Source: Costus lasius (Eukaryota; Streptophyta; Magnoliopsida; Zingiberales; Costaceae). Taken from it: a DNA stretch of 64,000 nucleotides. How positions within the stretch are numbered: position 1 is the stretch's first letter; each line of letters opens with the position of its first letter. The DNA lies in assembly GCA_027563935.2 (NCBI GenBank), contig JANVAS020000222.1, positions 1 through 64,000 of the forward strand. The letters are read 5' to 3'. Below, one piece after another: positions 22,931 to 34,154 of this stretch. The notes below the pieces were generated by a model. The model was not told where the DNA came from and made no database searches. It worked only from the letters and a program-made list of their open reading frames with translations. The position numbers and the translations under genes are program-made.

Positions 22931-22935
22931 GATCT
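22931..22935. other. Target-site duplication of element B (right), GATCT
   Basis: Pairs with 4649-4653; the Athila-like LTR continues after it. Confidence 0.95.
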
Positions 22936-23433
22936 TGCATGAAAGTGAGGATTGGAGCGTTGGAGAACCATAAGTAGAACCTGTGTTGAGACTCGGATGC
23001 ACGAAAGTCATACTTGAGATTCCACTTGCGATAATCAACATAGGATTCAGATGCACGAAAGTGATCCTTGAGTTCTTTGATTGATGATTTACATATTTTC
23101 AGCTTGGGATAGATCTTGCACGAAAGCGAGGATTAGTCCCTGCATGATTGTCTGCACGAAAGTGACATAATCCTTTTATGAAGTAAATTATATCTTTATA
23201 ATGATAAAATTAGTCTGACAACCTTTTATTCATATTTGGTCATTGAAATTAAGGTGGATGAAACCCTAGTCCCAATTTCTCTCTGATTTCGTGTTCTTTC
23301 TATCATTTACTTTTAGTATAATTGATTGCTTAGCTAGTGAGAATACAATTATTTGGTACTTAATAATAAGGTCTCTGTGGTTCAATATCTTTCTTTATTA
23401 CTTCGAGTATCCGTGCACTTGTGGACTACAACA
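22936..23433 (+). repeat. Athila-like LTR, 3' end segment
   Basis: Continues the LTR cut at 4653. It is similar to 27180-27675 (GCACGAAAGTGA repeats, then CGAGTATCCGTGCACTTG) and ends GGACTACAACA at 23433. It abuts the leader of the oppositely oriented LTR that follows, so this LTR inserted into that leader. CAAGT (23434-23438) would be the right target duplication; its partner lies outside the window. Confidence 0.8.
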
Positions 23434-25435
23434 CAAGTCTAAGTAGATTAATCAAATAAACTCAAAGTAACTAGAAAAGAATAGAAAACAAAAAATAAAA
23501 CCTAGTCTAGGAATACTATCAATATCTTCAATATTGACAAAAACCAAGGTACCCGGGTAACGACGCCAAAAACTTATTATGTCCGCAAGTGCACGGATAC
23601 TCGAAGTAATAAATAAGATATCGAATCACAAAGACCTCGTTTGTCAAGTACCGAATAATCGATTTCTCACTAGCTAGCCAATCGAAAATGATGAAAGCAA
23701 ACTATCAGAAATTACACGAAGAAGTCAGAGAGAGAAACTGGGACTAGGGTTTCATCCACCTTAATTTCTATGACTATATCCAAATAAGTGTTCGTCAGTT
23801 TATTCTTTTTATGATAAAGATATAATTTACCTTATAAAGAAACCATCTCGTTTTTGCGCAAACAATTTACAAAGAACCAATCCTCACTATCGTGCAGGAT
23901 TTATTCAATGCTAAAGATAAGTAAATCATTGACAAAGAACTCAAAGATCACTTTCGTGCATCCAAATTCTAAATCAATCATCTCAAGTGAAAACTAAATA
24001 CTTTCATACTTTAGTTTTCACAGGTTCTACTTATGATTCTCCAATGATCCGATACTTAATTTCTTATAGTATCATCATATTTATTTCAATAACTCAATCC
24101 TAGATCAGATTATTAATCATGGCAATAAACTTCTAAAATCTATAAATAAGAACAAACCTAATTTCTTACGATGAGTTCCTAAATCTCAATTTTATGATTC
24201 CAAGTTTTTGCAAGTCACTTTTCAGTCCATATCGCAAAAACTCTAAATCATGCTAATAATATGAAACTATGGAGAATTAAGGGCAATCATCACATAAGTA
24301 GAATTATCATAGTAAGATTATCCTGACGAAATAAAAATCATCTAGTCATTAAGAAATTATGGGGATTACACCCCCCATGTCCCAAAAAGTGTTTAAGTTA
24401 GCATAGTTGAAGAATTACAATAAACTATGGTTTCGAAGGATTAGAAATTGAAGAGAGAGGAGAAATTCAACTAACAGCACGGCTGTAATGAAAATTACAG
24501 CCGTAATTTCGAGTATGAACAATGGCGGCGATGCCTCTTTTGTTGATTTCTCCTCTGATCGATCTCCTTTTGCTCTAAAACTTATAGGGTATGTTCTCCT
24601 CCTCTAGGCGCAGCTTGCTTTGAAATTTCACGGCTGGAGATGCACTGTACACTTCGCGGCGGTGAAACCTAGGGCAACAGTGAAGATCACAATTTATCTC
24701 TTGAACGTGGATCAAAATTGGGGCTTTTCATGTGTGTCTCCTCCACTCGGTCTCACGAGTATTTTCCTTTTTACGGATGTCAAATTGATGGTCCAGATCG
24801 TCTGCAATCATCCGCGCAAGGATTGGGCTTCAAAAAGTCCAGAAAAATCGGCCGCCTAGGTTAGAATTACGGCTGTGAAAATTTTTACAGTAGTGCTGTA
24901 ATAACTGCAGAGTTCTTCTGTACAAAATTTGACCAAAATAATGGTACCCTAATATTCATTACGGTAGTGACGTATTTTTTATAAATCTTTCTGGACAGAA
25001 ATCACCTCAAAATACGGCCCGTAATATTGTTTACGGCGGTGCCATAAAGTCTGTAAACCTTCTGTACGAAAATTGAACCAAAATATGGCAGTGCTTTGAA
25101 ATTACTGTAGTGATTTTGTTTGTTCTGTAGGTGTAGTGAAACCGCGGTACCGTAATATTAATTACGGCCATGCCGTAATTTGGTCTGAAGCTTTGAATTG
25201 CGTGAAATTTGACATGCAATTTTCTCTTGATGATGGGAATTCATCTATGCATCTAAATTTGCTTGAAAACGCCTTAAAATAGTGTCTTTTTACCTGAAAA
25301 TGATCAAAAACTAGAAAAGGTGTAGATTCCATAATATTTCATAAATAAGGCATAAAAATAAGCAAAAGAGCATGAATTTAATACAAAAAAACCTATCAAA
25401 TGACACAAAATATACTATAGATTTTCGTGTCATCA
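23434..25435 (-). mobile_element. Athila-like Ty3/gypsy element on the minus strand: 5' LTR, PBS region and start of leader
   Basis: On the minus strand the LTR starts TGATGACACG at 25435 and ends GGACATAATA at 23575 (1861 bp). AGTTTTTGGCGTCGTTACCC, an Athila-type PBS region, follows. The next 140 bp (23434-23574) resemble the leader of element H (GTCAATATTGAAGATATTG). The rest is cut off by the neighbouring inserted LTR. No coding sequence is left in the window. Confidence 0.78.
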
Positions 25436-25820
25436 TAGGGGAAGTCTCCTAGCCGCCCAAGCTTTGAAGGAAGTTTTTCAAATTTCAAAGGGATTCGATG
25501 TATCAAGCCACAATTCCATCCAAGCTAAGAAGGAAAGAGCTCAAGGAAATTCGGCTACAAGAAGGAAAGCTCCAACTGAAACTTGAATGTGAAAATTTTG
25601 TTTACAACTTTGTAATTTCGCCTAGGGTGAAATGTCACTCTTACCCATGGCCCGAAATAGCCTATAAGTTGTAACCTTTTCTCTTCTTGTCGATTAGTTG
25701 CCTAGGTTTAAGAAAAATTGTGTTAGCAATGGTGTTTGTGTCACCAAAGTCTCCTCTTCTCCCCCTCCTCTAAAGGATTGAGCCCTTTCCCTTCCCTTCC
25801 CTTCTCCTCTATTCACTCTA
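25436..25820. other. Unassigned 385-bp spacer between two Athila-like LTRs
   Basis: No recognisable coding or repeat feature. It has a pyrimidine-rich end (CCCTTTCCCTTCCC) and a GCCTATAAGTTGTAACC segment that could be the tail of another LTR. It is the insertion target of both neighbouring LTRs. Confidence 0.4.
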
Positions 25821-27753
25821 TGATGACACCGAAATTTATCGTAAATTTTGTGCCATTTCATATATCTTTTTGGGTCAAATTCATGAACCTTTGCTTATTT
25901 TTATGTCTTTTTTATCAAATACTACGGAATCTACAGTCTTTTTGGTTTTTGATAATTTTCAGGTAAAAAGGCACGATTTTTAGGCGTTTTCAAGCAATTC
26001 TAGGTGCATGAATTAGTTGCCACAATCAAGAGGAGATTACACATCAAATTTCATGAAGATTGGAGTTTCATACCAAATTACGGCAGGGCCGTAATCTATA
26101 TTACGGTACCGTATTTTTATCGGCTACCACAATATCAGAGCACTATCGTAATTTGGGAATTTTTCATCCAGAAAGAATTTCGGAAATTATGGCACTACCG
26201 TAAAGATTTTCACAGGCCGAAATTTGGAGCGCTTTTCGACCAGAAATTTTGGATGAAATTATGGCACTACCGTAACCGATATTATGGTGCTATAATTGCC
26301 AAATGGTTTCGATCCGAGAACTCGACTGAAATTACGGCAGTGCCGTAACCAAAAATACGGCCGTAATTACAACCTAGAGACGCGATTTTCATGGTCAAAT
26401 TTGAGTCCGATTTTTGTAGGATCGATTGCGGACGATCCAGACCATAAAATTCAAAGCTGTAAGAATCAAAAGAGGAGCTTTCGACGAGATGAGGGGGCAG
26501 ATACCAAAAGCCCTAATTTTCATCCACTGACAAAGGAGAAATCGAGTTTCACGCTGCCGACATAGGTTTCATTGCCGGGAAGCATACAACACCTCTCCTG
26601 TTGTGAAATTTGAAGGGAAGCTTCGCCTGGAGCCAGAGAACATACACTAGAAGTTTCCATGCGAACGGATCTCGATCGGAGGAGAAATTGACGAAGAACC
26701 CAGTGCCAGCACTGTTCATACGCTTATTACGGCTGTAATTTTGATTACAGTCGTGTGGTTATTCGTTCTTCCCCTTTCTTTTTGATTTCTGATCGCTAGA
26801 AACTATGGCTTATTGTAATCTTTTCTCCATGTTAGCTTAAACCTTTTGTGGGACATTGGGGAGTAATTCCCTTTGATTTCTCAATGACTAGATAAACTTT
26901 TCATTACTTCGTCACGTATAATTTTAGCATGATAATTGTACTTTTGTGATGATTGTTCTTTGATTCTCCATAGAAACATGTTATTAATCATGTTTTAGAG
27001 TTTTTGCAATAAGGACCGAATGATGACTTGCTTGAGAACTTGGAACCCTATAATTGAATGTTAGGAACTTACTGTAAGAAATTAGGTTAGTTCTTGTTTC
27101 TTGATTTTAGAAGAATAATTTCTATGTTTAATAATATGAATCTAGGATTGAGTCAATTTATCAAACGTGAAGATCTTGTGCGAAAGTAAGGATCGGAATG
27201 TTGGAGAACCATAAGTAGAACTTGTGTTGAGACTCAGATGCATGAAAGTGATCCTTGAGATTCCACTCGATATGATCCACTTAGAATTCGGATGCACGAA
27301 AGTGATCCTTGAGTTCTTTGATGGATGATTTACTTATTTTCAGCTTGGGATAGATCTTGCACGAAAGCGAGGATCGGTCCCTGCATGATTGTCTGCACGA
27401 AAGTGAGATAATCTTTTTATGAAGTAAATTATATTTTTATCATGATAAAATTAAACTGACGAATTTCTATTCATATCTAGTCATAGAAATCAAAGTACAT
27501 GAAACCCTAGTCCCAATTTCTCTCTCTAGTATTTTCATTAGCTTTCGATAATTCACTTGTATAGTTTCGACTGCCTAGATAGTAAGAAATCGATTATTCG
27601 GTACTTGACTAACGAGGTTTCTGTGGGTTCGATATCTTTTTATTACTTCAAGTATCCGTGCACTTGCAGACACAATAGGTTTTTGGACACAACCAGTTTT
27701 TGGCGGCAACGCTAGAGATAAGTTTTTGTCTAGCTACTTGTTGGGATACAATA
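25821..27753 (+). repeat. 5' LTR of element H (Athila-like)
   Basis: Starts TGATGACACCGAAATT and ends GGGATACAATA directly before AGTTTTTGGCGCCG. About 77 bp at its end (27677-27753) lie beyond the point where the minus-strand LTR at 23575 stops and contain PBS-like TTTTTGG copies. Its 5' half is dense in ATTACGG...CCGTAAT inverted motifs. Confidence 0.82.
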
Positions 27754-27759
27754 AGTTTT

Positions 27760-27777
27760 TGGCGCCGTTACCGAGGA
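27760..27777 (+). other. Primer binding site of element H
   Basis: TGGCGCCGTTACCGAGGA closely matches the PBS seen after Athila/Tat 5' LTRs in plants. Confidence 0.8.
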
Positions 27778-28022
27778 CCTTGGTTTTTGTCAATATTGAA
27801 GATATTGAGAGTATTGCTAGACTAGGTTTTATTTTCTATTTTTTGTTCTATTTTTCTATTTATTTTCTTTTCTCTTGAAATCATTTGATCTATATACTTT
27901 GCATGCACAGGAATCTTAGATCAGGACCTCTTGTACCTTTTGATCCTGAGATAAATAAAACTCTTGGACTGTGCAGGAAGTTGAGATTTGAAGAAAAATA
28001 ACAAGAAGAGGAAGAAGTGACC

Positions 28023-28185
28023 ATGGCAGAACAAAGATCACTTAGGGACTATGCAGCCCCTAATCCACAAGAGATTCACTCTAGCATTGCTAGACTGGCC
28101 ATAGAGGCTAACAATTTTGAAATCAAGCCTGCTTTCTTATCCATGATTCAACAAAACCAGTTTGGAGGATCTCCTCTTGAAGATC
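28023..28185 (+). pseudogene. Element H gag, N-terminal part
   Basis: ATG at 28023 (ACCATGG context) opens a frame reading MAEQRSLRDYAAPNP and onward for about 54 codons, until a solo LTR is inserted at 28186. It resumes at 30001 without loss apart from the duplicated AGATC. The N-terminal style (RSLRDYAAP, then NFEIKPAFLSMIQ) fits Athila-type gag. A GTG six bases upstream is in frame, but the ATG is preferred. Confidence 0.8.
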
Positions 28186-29995
28186 TGATGACTCCAAATT
28201 TCATAGTGAATTTCATGCTTATTCCATCAAGTTTTTGAGTCATATTCATGCTTCTTTGCTTGTTTTATGCCTTTTTATCAAATATTTCAGAATCTATACC
28301 CTTTTTGGACTTTGATCATTTTCAGGCAAAAAGGCAACATTTTCAATGGTTTTCAAGCAAATCCAACACATGGGCATGATCCTAACATCAAGAGGATACT
28401 ACACATCAAATTTCAAGCCAAAACGAACTTTTTGCCAAAATTACGGTAGTGCCGTAAGTATTTTTATGGCCGTAATTTTGGATTAAGGCACTACTGTAAT
28501 AATTTTCACAGCAGCTTCATCTGGGAAATTTTTTGAGAATTACGGCACTACTGTAATTTTACGGTACCGTAATTTCAGGCTAATTTCGACCCAAGACTTC
28601 AGAGGCTTCAGAGGAAAATTATGGCACTACCGTAACATCCTTCACGGTGCCGTAATTTGGTCAAACTTCATACAGTGAGTTCAGTGGATAATTACGGTAC
28701 TACCGTAATTCCAATTATGGTACCGTAATTCCTGCCCAGACGCCCGATTCTACCGCCAGAAAATTAATTTCGCGATTTCTCGAGATTTAGGGCACCAAAT
28801 TGAGATCTGTAAAAGGCGGTGCACTCACAACTCAGAATAAGAAGGAGAGGGGTTTTCGAAGCAACAGAGGAGATTTTATGACCAATCCATGGCGAATTGG
28901 AGAGAAGAAGGGTCGCACTAGGGTTCGTCGGTTCTAAACCTACAGACCACCTCCATCCACGAAATTTGACAGAGAGCTTCGCCTGGTGAAGGAGAACATA
29001 CATTTGAAGTTTCAGAGTGAAAGGATTCCGATTAAAGGAGAAATCAATGAAACAGCAGTGACAGCGCTATTCAAGGCAAAATTACGGGCTGTAATTTCAT
29101 TACAGCCCTATTTTGTAACTCTTCTCTCCTTATTTCGATTTCATATCATACTGAAACATGTTTAGTTGTATTATCTTCATCATGCTAGCTTAATATTTAT
29201 TTGGGACATGGGGGTGTAATCTCTTTGTTTCTTAATTTTACTTTTGTGATTCATTGTTCTTTAATTCTCCTTTGTTTCTTAATATCAGCATGTTTTAGAG
29301 AATTATCGAGTTCGGAACTATCGTAAGAGATTAGGTTGTTCTTCGAATTCTAATTTTTAGAAAATTTTAATGCCTTGTTGATTTTATGATTCTTTGGATT
29401 GAATTAATATTTCAGACTTGATTAGAAATTGTAAGAGATTAAATTTCTGATCGTCAGAGAACCTTGAGTAAAACTTGTGGTGAGACTCAGATGCACGAGA
29501 GTGATCTTTGAGTTTCCACTTAAGGTTATCAACTTAGAATTCGAATGCACGAGAGTGATCCTTGAGTTCTTAGTTGATGGTTTACTTATTTTCAGGATTG
29601 AATAGATCTTGCACGAGAGTGAAGATCGGTTCTTTATACGATTGTTTGCACAAGAGCGAGACAATTTATTTATAAGGTAAACTATACCTTTATCATGATA
29701 AAATTAGATTGACAGACACTTATCTTAATCTAACCATTAGAAATTAAAATAGATGAACCCCTAGTCCCGATTTCTTCTCTTATATTTTCTCCTTGTTCTT
29801 TTCGATAGTTTGATTCACTATTTTTTGATTGCCTAGCTAGCAAGAAATTGATTATTTAGTACTTGACAACAAGGTCTCTGTGGTTTGATATTTTTATTAC
29901 TTCGAGTATCCGTGCACTTGCGGACATACAACAAGTTCTGGGGTCGTTGCCGAGGATTAGCCCAAAGTACACGCCAAACAACTTGGGATACAACA
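28186..29995 (+). repeat. Solo Athila-like LTR inserted in the gag of element H
   Basis: 1810 bp from TGATGACTCCAAATT to GGGATACAACA, flanked by AGATC at 28181-28185 and 29996-30000. No internal region is present, so it is a solo LTR left by LTR-LTR recombination. It contains a PBS-like GGGGTCGTTGCCGAGGA about 40 bp before its end. Confidence 0.88.
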
Positions 29996-30000
29996 AGATC

Positions 30001-30597
30001 CTAACCAACACCTTTCTTTGTTTCTTGAACTTTGTGATACAATTAAGGTTAATGGAGTTTCTAACGATGCACTAAAATTAAGATTGTTTCCTTTTTCTCT
30101 TAGGGACCGACCACGATCTTGGTTTCAAGCACAACCAACCGGTACTTTCACCACATTGGAACAATTGTCAAATGTCTTCTTTATGAAATATTTTCCACCA
30201 AGCAAGACCATCCAAATGAGAAATCAGATTTCAAGCTTTGCACAGAGGGATGGTGAATCTTCTAGTGAGGCATGGGAGCGATTCAATGATTTACAACGGA
30301 AGTGTCCTCACCATGGCATTGAAAATTGGGTTTTAATTCATACTTTTTACAATGGTTTGCTTTATAATACTAGACTAACTGTTGATGCTGCTGTAGGAGG
30401 AGCTCTGATGAGCAAAACCATTGATGATGCTTTCAAGTTGCTAGGATAAATGGCTTTGAATCATAACTAGTGGACTTCAGAGAGAGAAGTGCTTTATAAA
30501 CCTTCCCAAGGTAAGAATGAAAGTGATAGTTGGCACACCTTGGCAGAGAAGGTAGACTCTTTGTGCAACCGATTTGATTCATTTATGATGCAAACTA
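30001..30597 (+). pseudogene. Element H gag, central part (retrotransposon gag domain)
   Basis: The frame continues from the first piece and carries a typical Ty3/gypsy gag core: LRLFPFSLRDRPRSWF, then FFMKYFPPSKT, ISSFAQRDGES, AWERFNDL and HTFYNGL. Two in-frame stops follow at about 30447 and 30468. The frame then runs on (DSWHTLAEKVDSLCNRF) to the insertion of element D at 30602. The host reading resumes at 62643. Confidence 0.85.
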
Positions 30598-30602
30598 CTG
30601 TT
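30598..30602. other. Target-site duplication of element D (left), CTGTT
   Basis: Matches CTGTT at 62638-62642, 32 kb away, and the gag of H continues across it. Confidence 0.93.
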
Positions 30603-30870
30603 TGATGTAGGAGCATACGGGCCCATGGACACACTTGAGGGCGGCCCAATCCCTCCAAAAGACACTTGGGGAGACTCCCCAAGACCCCAGGAATTTTTCC
30701 TGGAATTTTTGCCTCAACCAGAGTTCCCCAGACCCCGACACGACTAGGTCGTGCCCACCGTCACGGCTGTGACACAGTCGTCCACGGACGCGAACGCCGA
30801 CACGCCCGTGCTGCGCACCGTGCCCGCTTCAGCCGAAGTGCCTGGAAATAGTCACGGGCATGCTCCTGGT

Positions 30871-31122
30871 CACAGGCAAGCCGTGCTTGATTCTGTGGAT
30901 TTTGGCAACTTCAATCACAGGCGTGCTCCTAGTCACGGTCAAGCCGTGATTGATTCTGTGGATTTTGGCAACTTTAATCATGGGCGTGCTCCTGGTCACA
31001 GGCAAGCCGTGCTTGATTCTGTGGATTTCGGCAACTCCAGTCTAGAGCGTACTCTAGGTCACGGGCAAGCCGTGCTTGATTCTGTGGATTTTGGCAACTC
31101 CGAACATGGCCGTGTTCACCAT
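30871..31122 (+). repeat. 63-bp tandem repeat, four units, within LTR of element D
   Basis: Units start at 30871, 30934, 30997 and 31060, exactly 63 bp apart, followed by a degenerate fifth. As 63 is a multiple of three, the units stay in one frame and read as a 21-residue repeat containing QAVLDSVDFGN. Confidence 0.9.
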
Positions 31123-31658
31123 CACGGCCCGGCTGTGTTCGCCCCTGAAGATCAAATCAAGCCACGACAACCCCGTTTCGATGTGCATCGCCCTCCCTAC
31201 CATGTTGCTCCACCCCATGACGACCCAAAGGAGCCCAACAAGGTGGAAATCCGGTGATCCGAACGCCAAAGTAAGCCCCCGGACCGTTTCTTGGGGATCA
31301 TTAGCCCTCTTTCCATCCATACTGAAGTGGCGCAGCCCAGGGGCACTACGAGCCAACCCCATGAAGATCCAACTCCAAGTGGGCCGCTTAATCTAATTAG
31401 CAACATGGCCCAAGACCGAGCCGCGACAGTGGTGGCCCAGCCCACGACATCAAAGTTCTGCTGTTTTGTCACGATGTGCTCCGAGCATGTCTAAATCGTC
31501 TCCGTACAAAGACGCAGGATCACGCGACCAGCTTCGAAGAATATTAGGTAGTTGTTATTCCTTGTCTTGTAGTTGCTAATTGACCACTTTAGTGAGTGGT
31601 TAGTTTGTTAGAGTAGGTTGTCTCTCATGTGTTTTGTTTGTTCCCACCCCTCTTATTC

Positions 31659-31666
31659 TATAAAAG
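31659..31666 (+). promoter_or_regulatory. TATA box in LTR of element D
   Basis: TATAAAAG follows CCCCTCTTATTC and is conserved in the 3' LTR (61993-62000). It marks the likely U3/R promoter. Confidence 0.6.
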
Positions 31667-32304
31667 AGGAGGTAGGGCTAAGTGTTGAGTAGTTCTCTTA
31701 AAGGTAGGGATCTCCTGGTGAGCTAGAGTGAGCTTCCAGCTTGTGTGGAAGGTGAAGTTGCTTCGCCTTCGGAGTTGTAAGAGTCGGCGATCGGTGTCTC
31801 AACTCAGCTTGGTTTCCAGCTTTATAAGAAGTAAATCCCACCCTCTGGTGGGTCAGGTTTGCCTGTTTTTCTATTTTCTTGCTTTTATACCGAGTTGGCT
31901 TTCTCCTTTCTTCTTCACCCATGGTTGTCCGTTCATCGGAGGCGTGGTATCTCTTTTTCTTGGTTTGTTTCAGTGGCGTAGACGGGCGAGCTGAACCCCG
32001 CAAAGCCACAGTCCCCGAACTCAAGCTAAGCTTAAAACACGCTAAGAGAGCTGCAGGAATTCGCTAAATTTGCTACGAGGTTAGTGCGCTGTATTACTTA
32101 GTTGGGTGTCATTCCCTTCATTCGCATTCGTGTTGCCCCTAATCGAACTCGTCGCTGTTTCGTCGTGCTTTCTACAGGATTCCCTGCACTTTTCTGATGC
32201 GTTTTCTCTTTCCTCGTCTCACGACCCTCTCCCGTTTTATCGAGCATTGTGTACAACCCTAGAGTATGGCTTAAGGATCCCCTCACCTATTAGACGCTTC
32301 ATCA

Positions 32305-32481
32305 ATTCTAGTATCAGAGGACGATGCGCGTTCGATTCTTATCGTTCACACGATCCATTCAACATCGCATTGCATATTTCTGCATCCTTTCTGTGTTTTC
32401 AGCATTTTACCTTAGTCGTGTCCCCCTTGTTTGTGCATGGTGACTACGCGGTCACAAATTATGTCGTCCCAATACCGGGAA
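32305..32481 (+). other. PBS and first part of leader of element D
   Basis: TAGTATCAGAGG (32309-32320) is a two-mismatch form of the tRNA-iMet-type PBS. The leader is interrupted by element E and resumes at 50686. Confidence 0.65.
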
Positions 32482-34134
32482 TGAAAGTCCCTAACAAGGG
32501 GGGGCGAAACCCTAATAGCATGCGCAAATAAAACTTTTCTAGGGTTTCATGAGGATCGAATAGAATGAACATATGATCAACTTAAGATTGAAGGCATAGA
32601 GATGCGTTACCATTGCCATTTCTTGGATGGCGTCTTGGAATCAAAGAATCGAATGCTTCTTCTCCAAAGGCAACGCACACAAGGTGAAGATGGCTTTCTC
32701 CTTGTCGTCCTTTGTGCTAGCAAAGATCTTCAAGTGTCCTTGTCGCGTGAAGGAGATTTTAGAGAATGACCTCTTGCTTGCCGAATGGTTTTTTTTTCTC
32801 TTGGCGTGAAGACAACCCAAGTCGAGAGAGGAAGAGGCGATGCGTCGAGGCGTTGTGGAGTTGTGGCGTTACATGACTTCCAAAAATAGAAAGTCATGAA
32901 GCCATGCGCCCACGCCATGATAACCGACCTAAACGCCTTCATATTGAACCATGCGTTCACACATGTGAACCGGTTCAAACCAATTCGGTTCAATTGCATT
33001 TGGTTCAAAGACCAAATCAAACCAGCATTGGTTCAGATCTTATCAAACCAAATGGTTTAAGATCTAACCGTTCATCTCTTGATGCTCTTGATCTCACTGA
33101 TCTAGCATCAATACTCTCGATCGAAGCTTACCGATCTCAAGCCCTAATCAATCAAACATGATCAGACCAGATCTCACTTACAATCAGAGTTTAAATTCCT
33201 TTAAACTGAACCAAAACAATTCAGTCCACACGATCTGACATAAGAAAGCCATATCATCAAATTGTGTGACCCTAAGGGTTTCCTTTAAATGTCAATAACG
33301 ATAACTTACGTTATCACAATTAGTGAGGAGTATCTAGCAACACATCACTATCTCCCGATATAAAGGAAAGAGTCTTCCAAGACTACACCCAAACCACAGC
33401 ACAAGTGTGAACCTAAGTCACTTGACATATGTGTTTCCTTTGCCACTGGACGTTCTTATTGGACAAGCGTGTCAAGCCTGTAATTCCAATATGATGAGAA
33501 TGATTAGATCAGATGAAACATAGTCATCTGGGTATGGCCATACACTTTCTCAATCATCTCATCCAGGGGGCCCCTATAGAACATCACACTCCAATCAAGG
33601 AGACGGCAATCCTATATCTATCACTAGTGCCCTAACATGACTCATGATCACTATCCAAGATAGTCTATAATCATTATGTTTCAAATGATATTGAACTACC
33701 TCAAAACAATGCCAATCATCATTTAGAAACAGAAGTGATCTCAAGTCAGAGGAAATATGCCACTTGTTTGCATATAAGGATTATTCACATTGTGACAAGC
33801 AATTGAATATCCTAAGTAGGGTCTGTCCAGTACATCCAATGTACCCATGAGTCTACATCTTATTCCATGCTCGAAGCATCCTATAAGATTAGAACACATA
33901 TTAGTCTCAATCATATCAAGGCTGTCTCATGTTCACCAAGATATCTCGACTAAGGACAAAACTGCATGTCAGCCAAGCTGAACAGCATTGAGACATTATT
34001 CAGAAGTATACATATTGCAGCAGATACTGTAACAACCTGAATAACAACCATTGCCATTATAAACATAGAGTTTATACATGATACTGAAATAATCCCAAGG
34101 CCTCAAACATTAGCCATAAGGGCATACCCCAACA
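32482..34134 (-). repeat. 3' LTR of element E (1653 bp)
   Basis: From TGAAAGTCCCTAACAAGG to GGGCATACCCCAACA on the + strand; the reverse complement of the family LTR. The PPT complement follows at 34136-34145. Confidence 0.93.
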
Positions 34135-34154
34135 ATCTCCCACTTGCACTTAAT

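Larger units (their letters stand above)
30603..32304 (+). repeat. 5' LTR of element D (1702 bp)
   Basis: Starts TGATGTAGGAGCATAC and ends GACGCTTCATCA. Contains four 63-bp tandem units (30871-31122) and a TATA box, TATAAAAG, at 31659-31666 (also in the 3' copy at 61993-62000). A 168-codon ORF (30751-31257) spans the repeats. Confidence 0.88.

Noticed and set aside
23434..23438. CAAGT as proven target duplication of the Athila-like LTR ending at 23433
   Set aside because: The left partner lies outside the window, so it cannot be confirmed.
25436..25820. A host gene fragment between two LTRs
   Set aside because: No ORF with recognisable domain, no splice pattern; pyrimidine-rich and more like the tail of another repeat.
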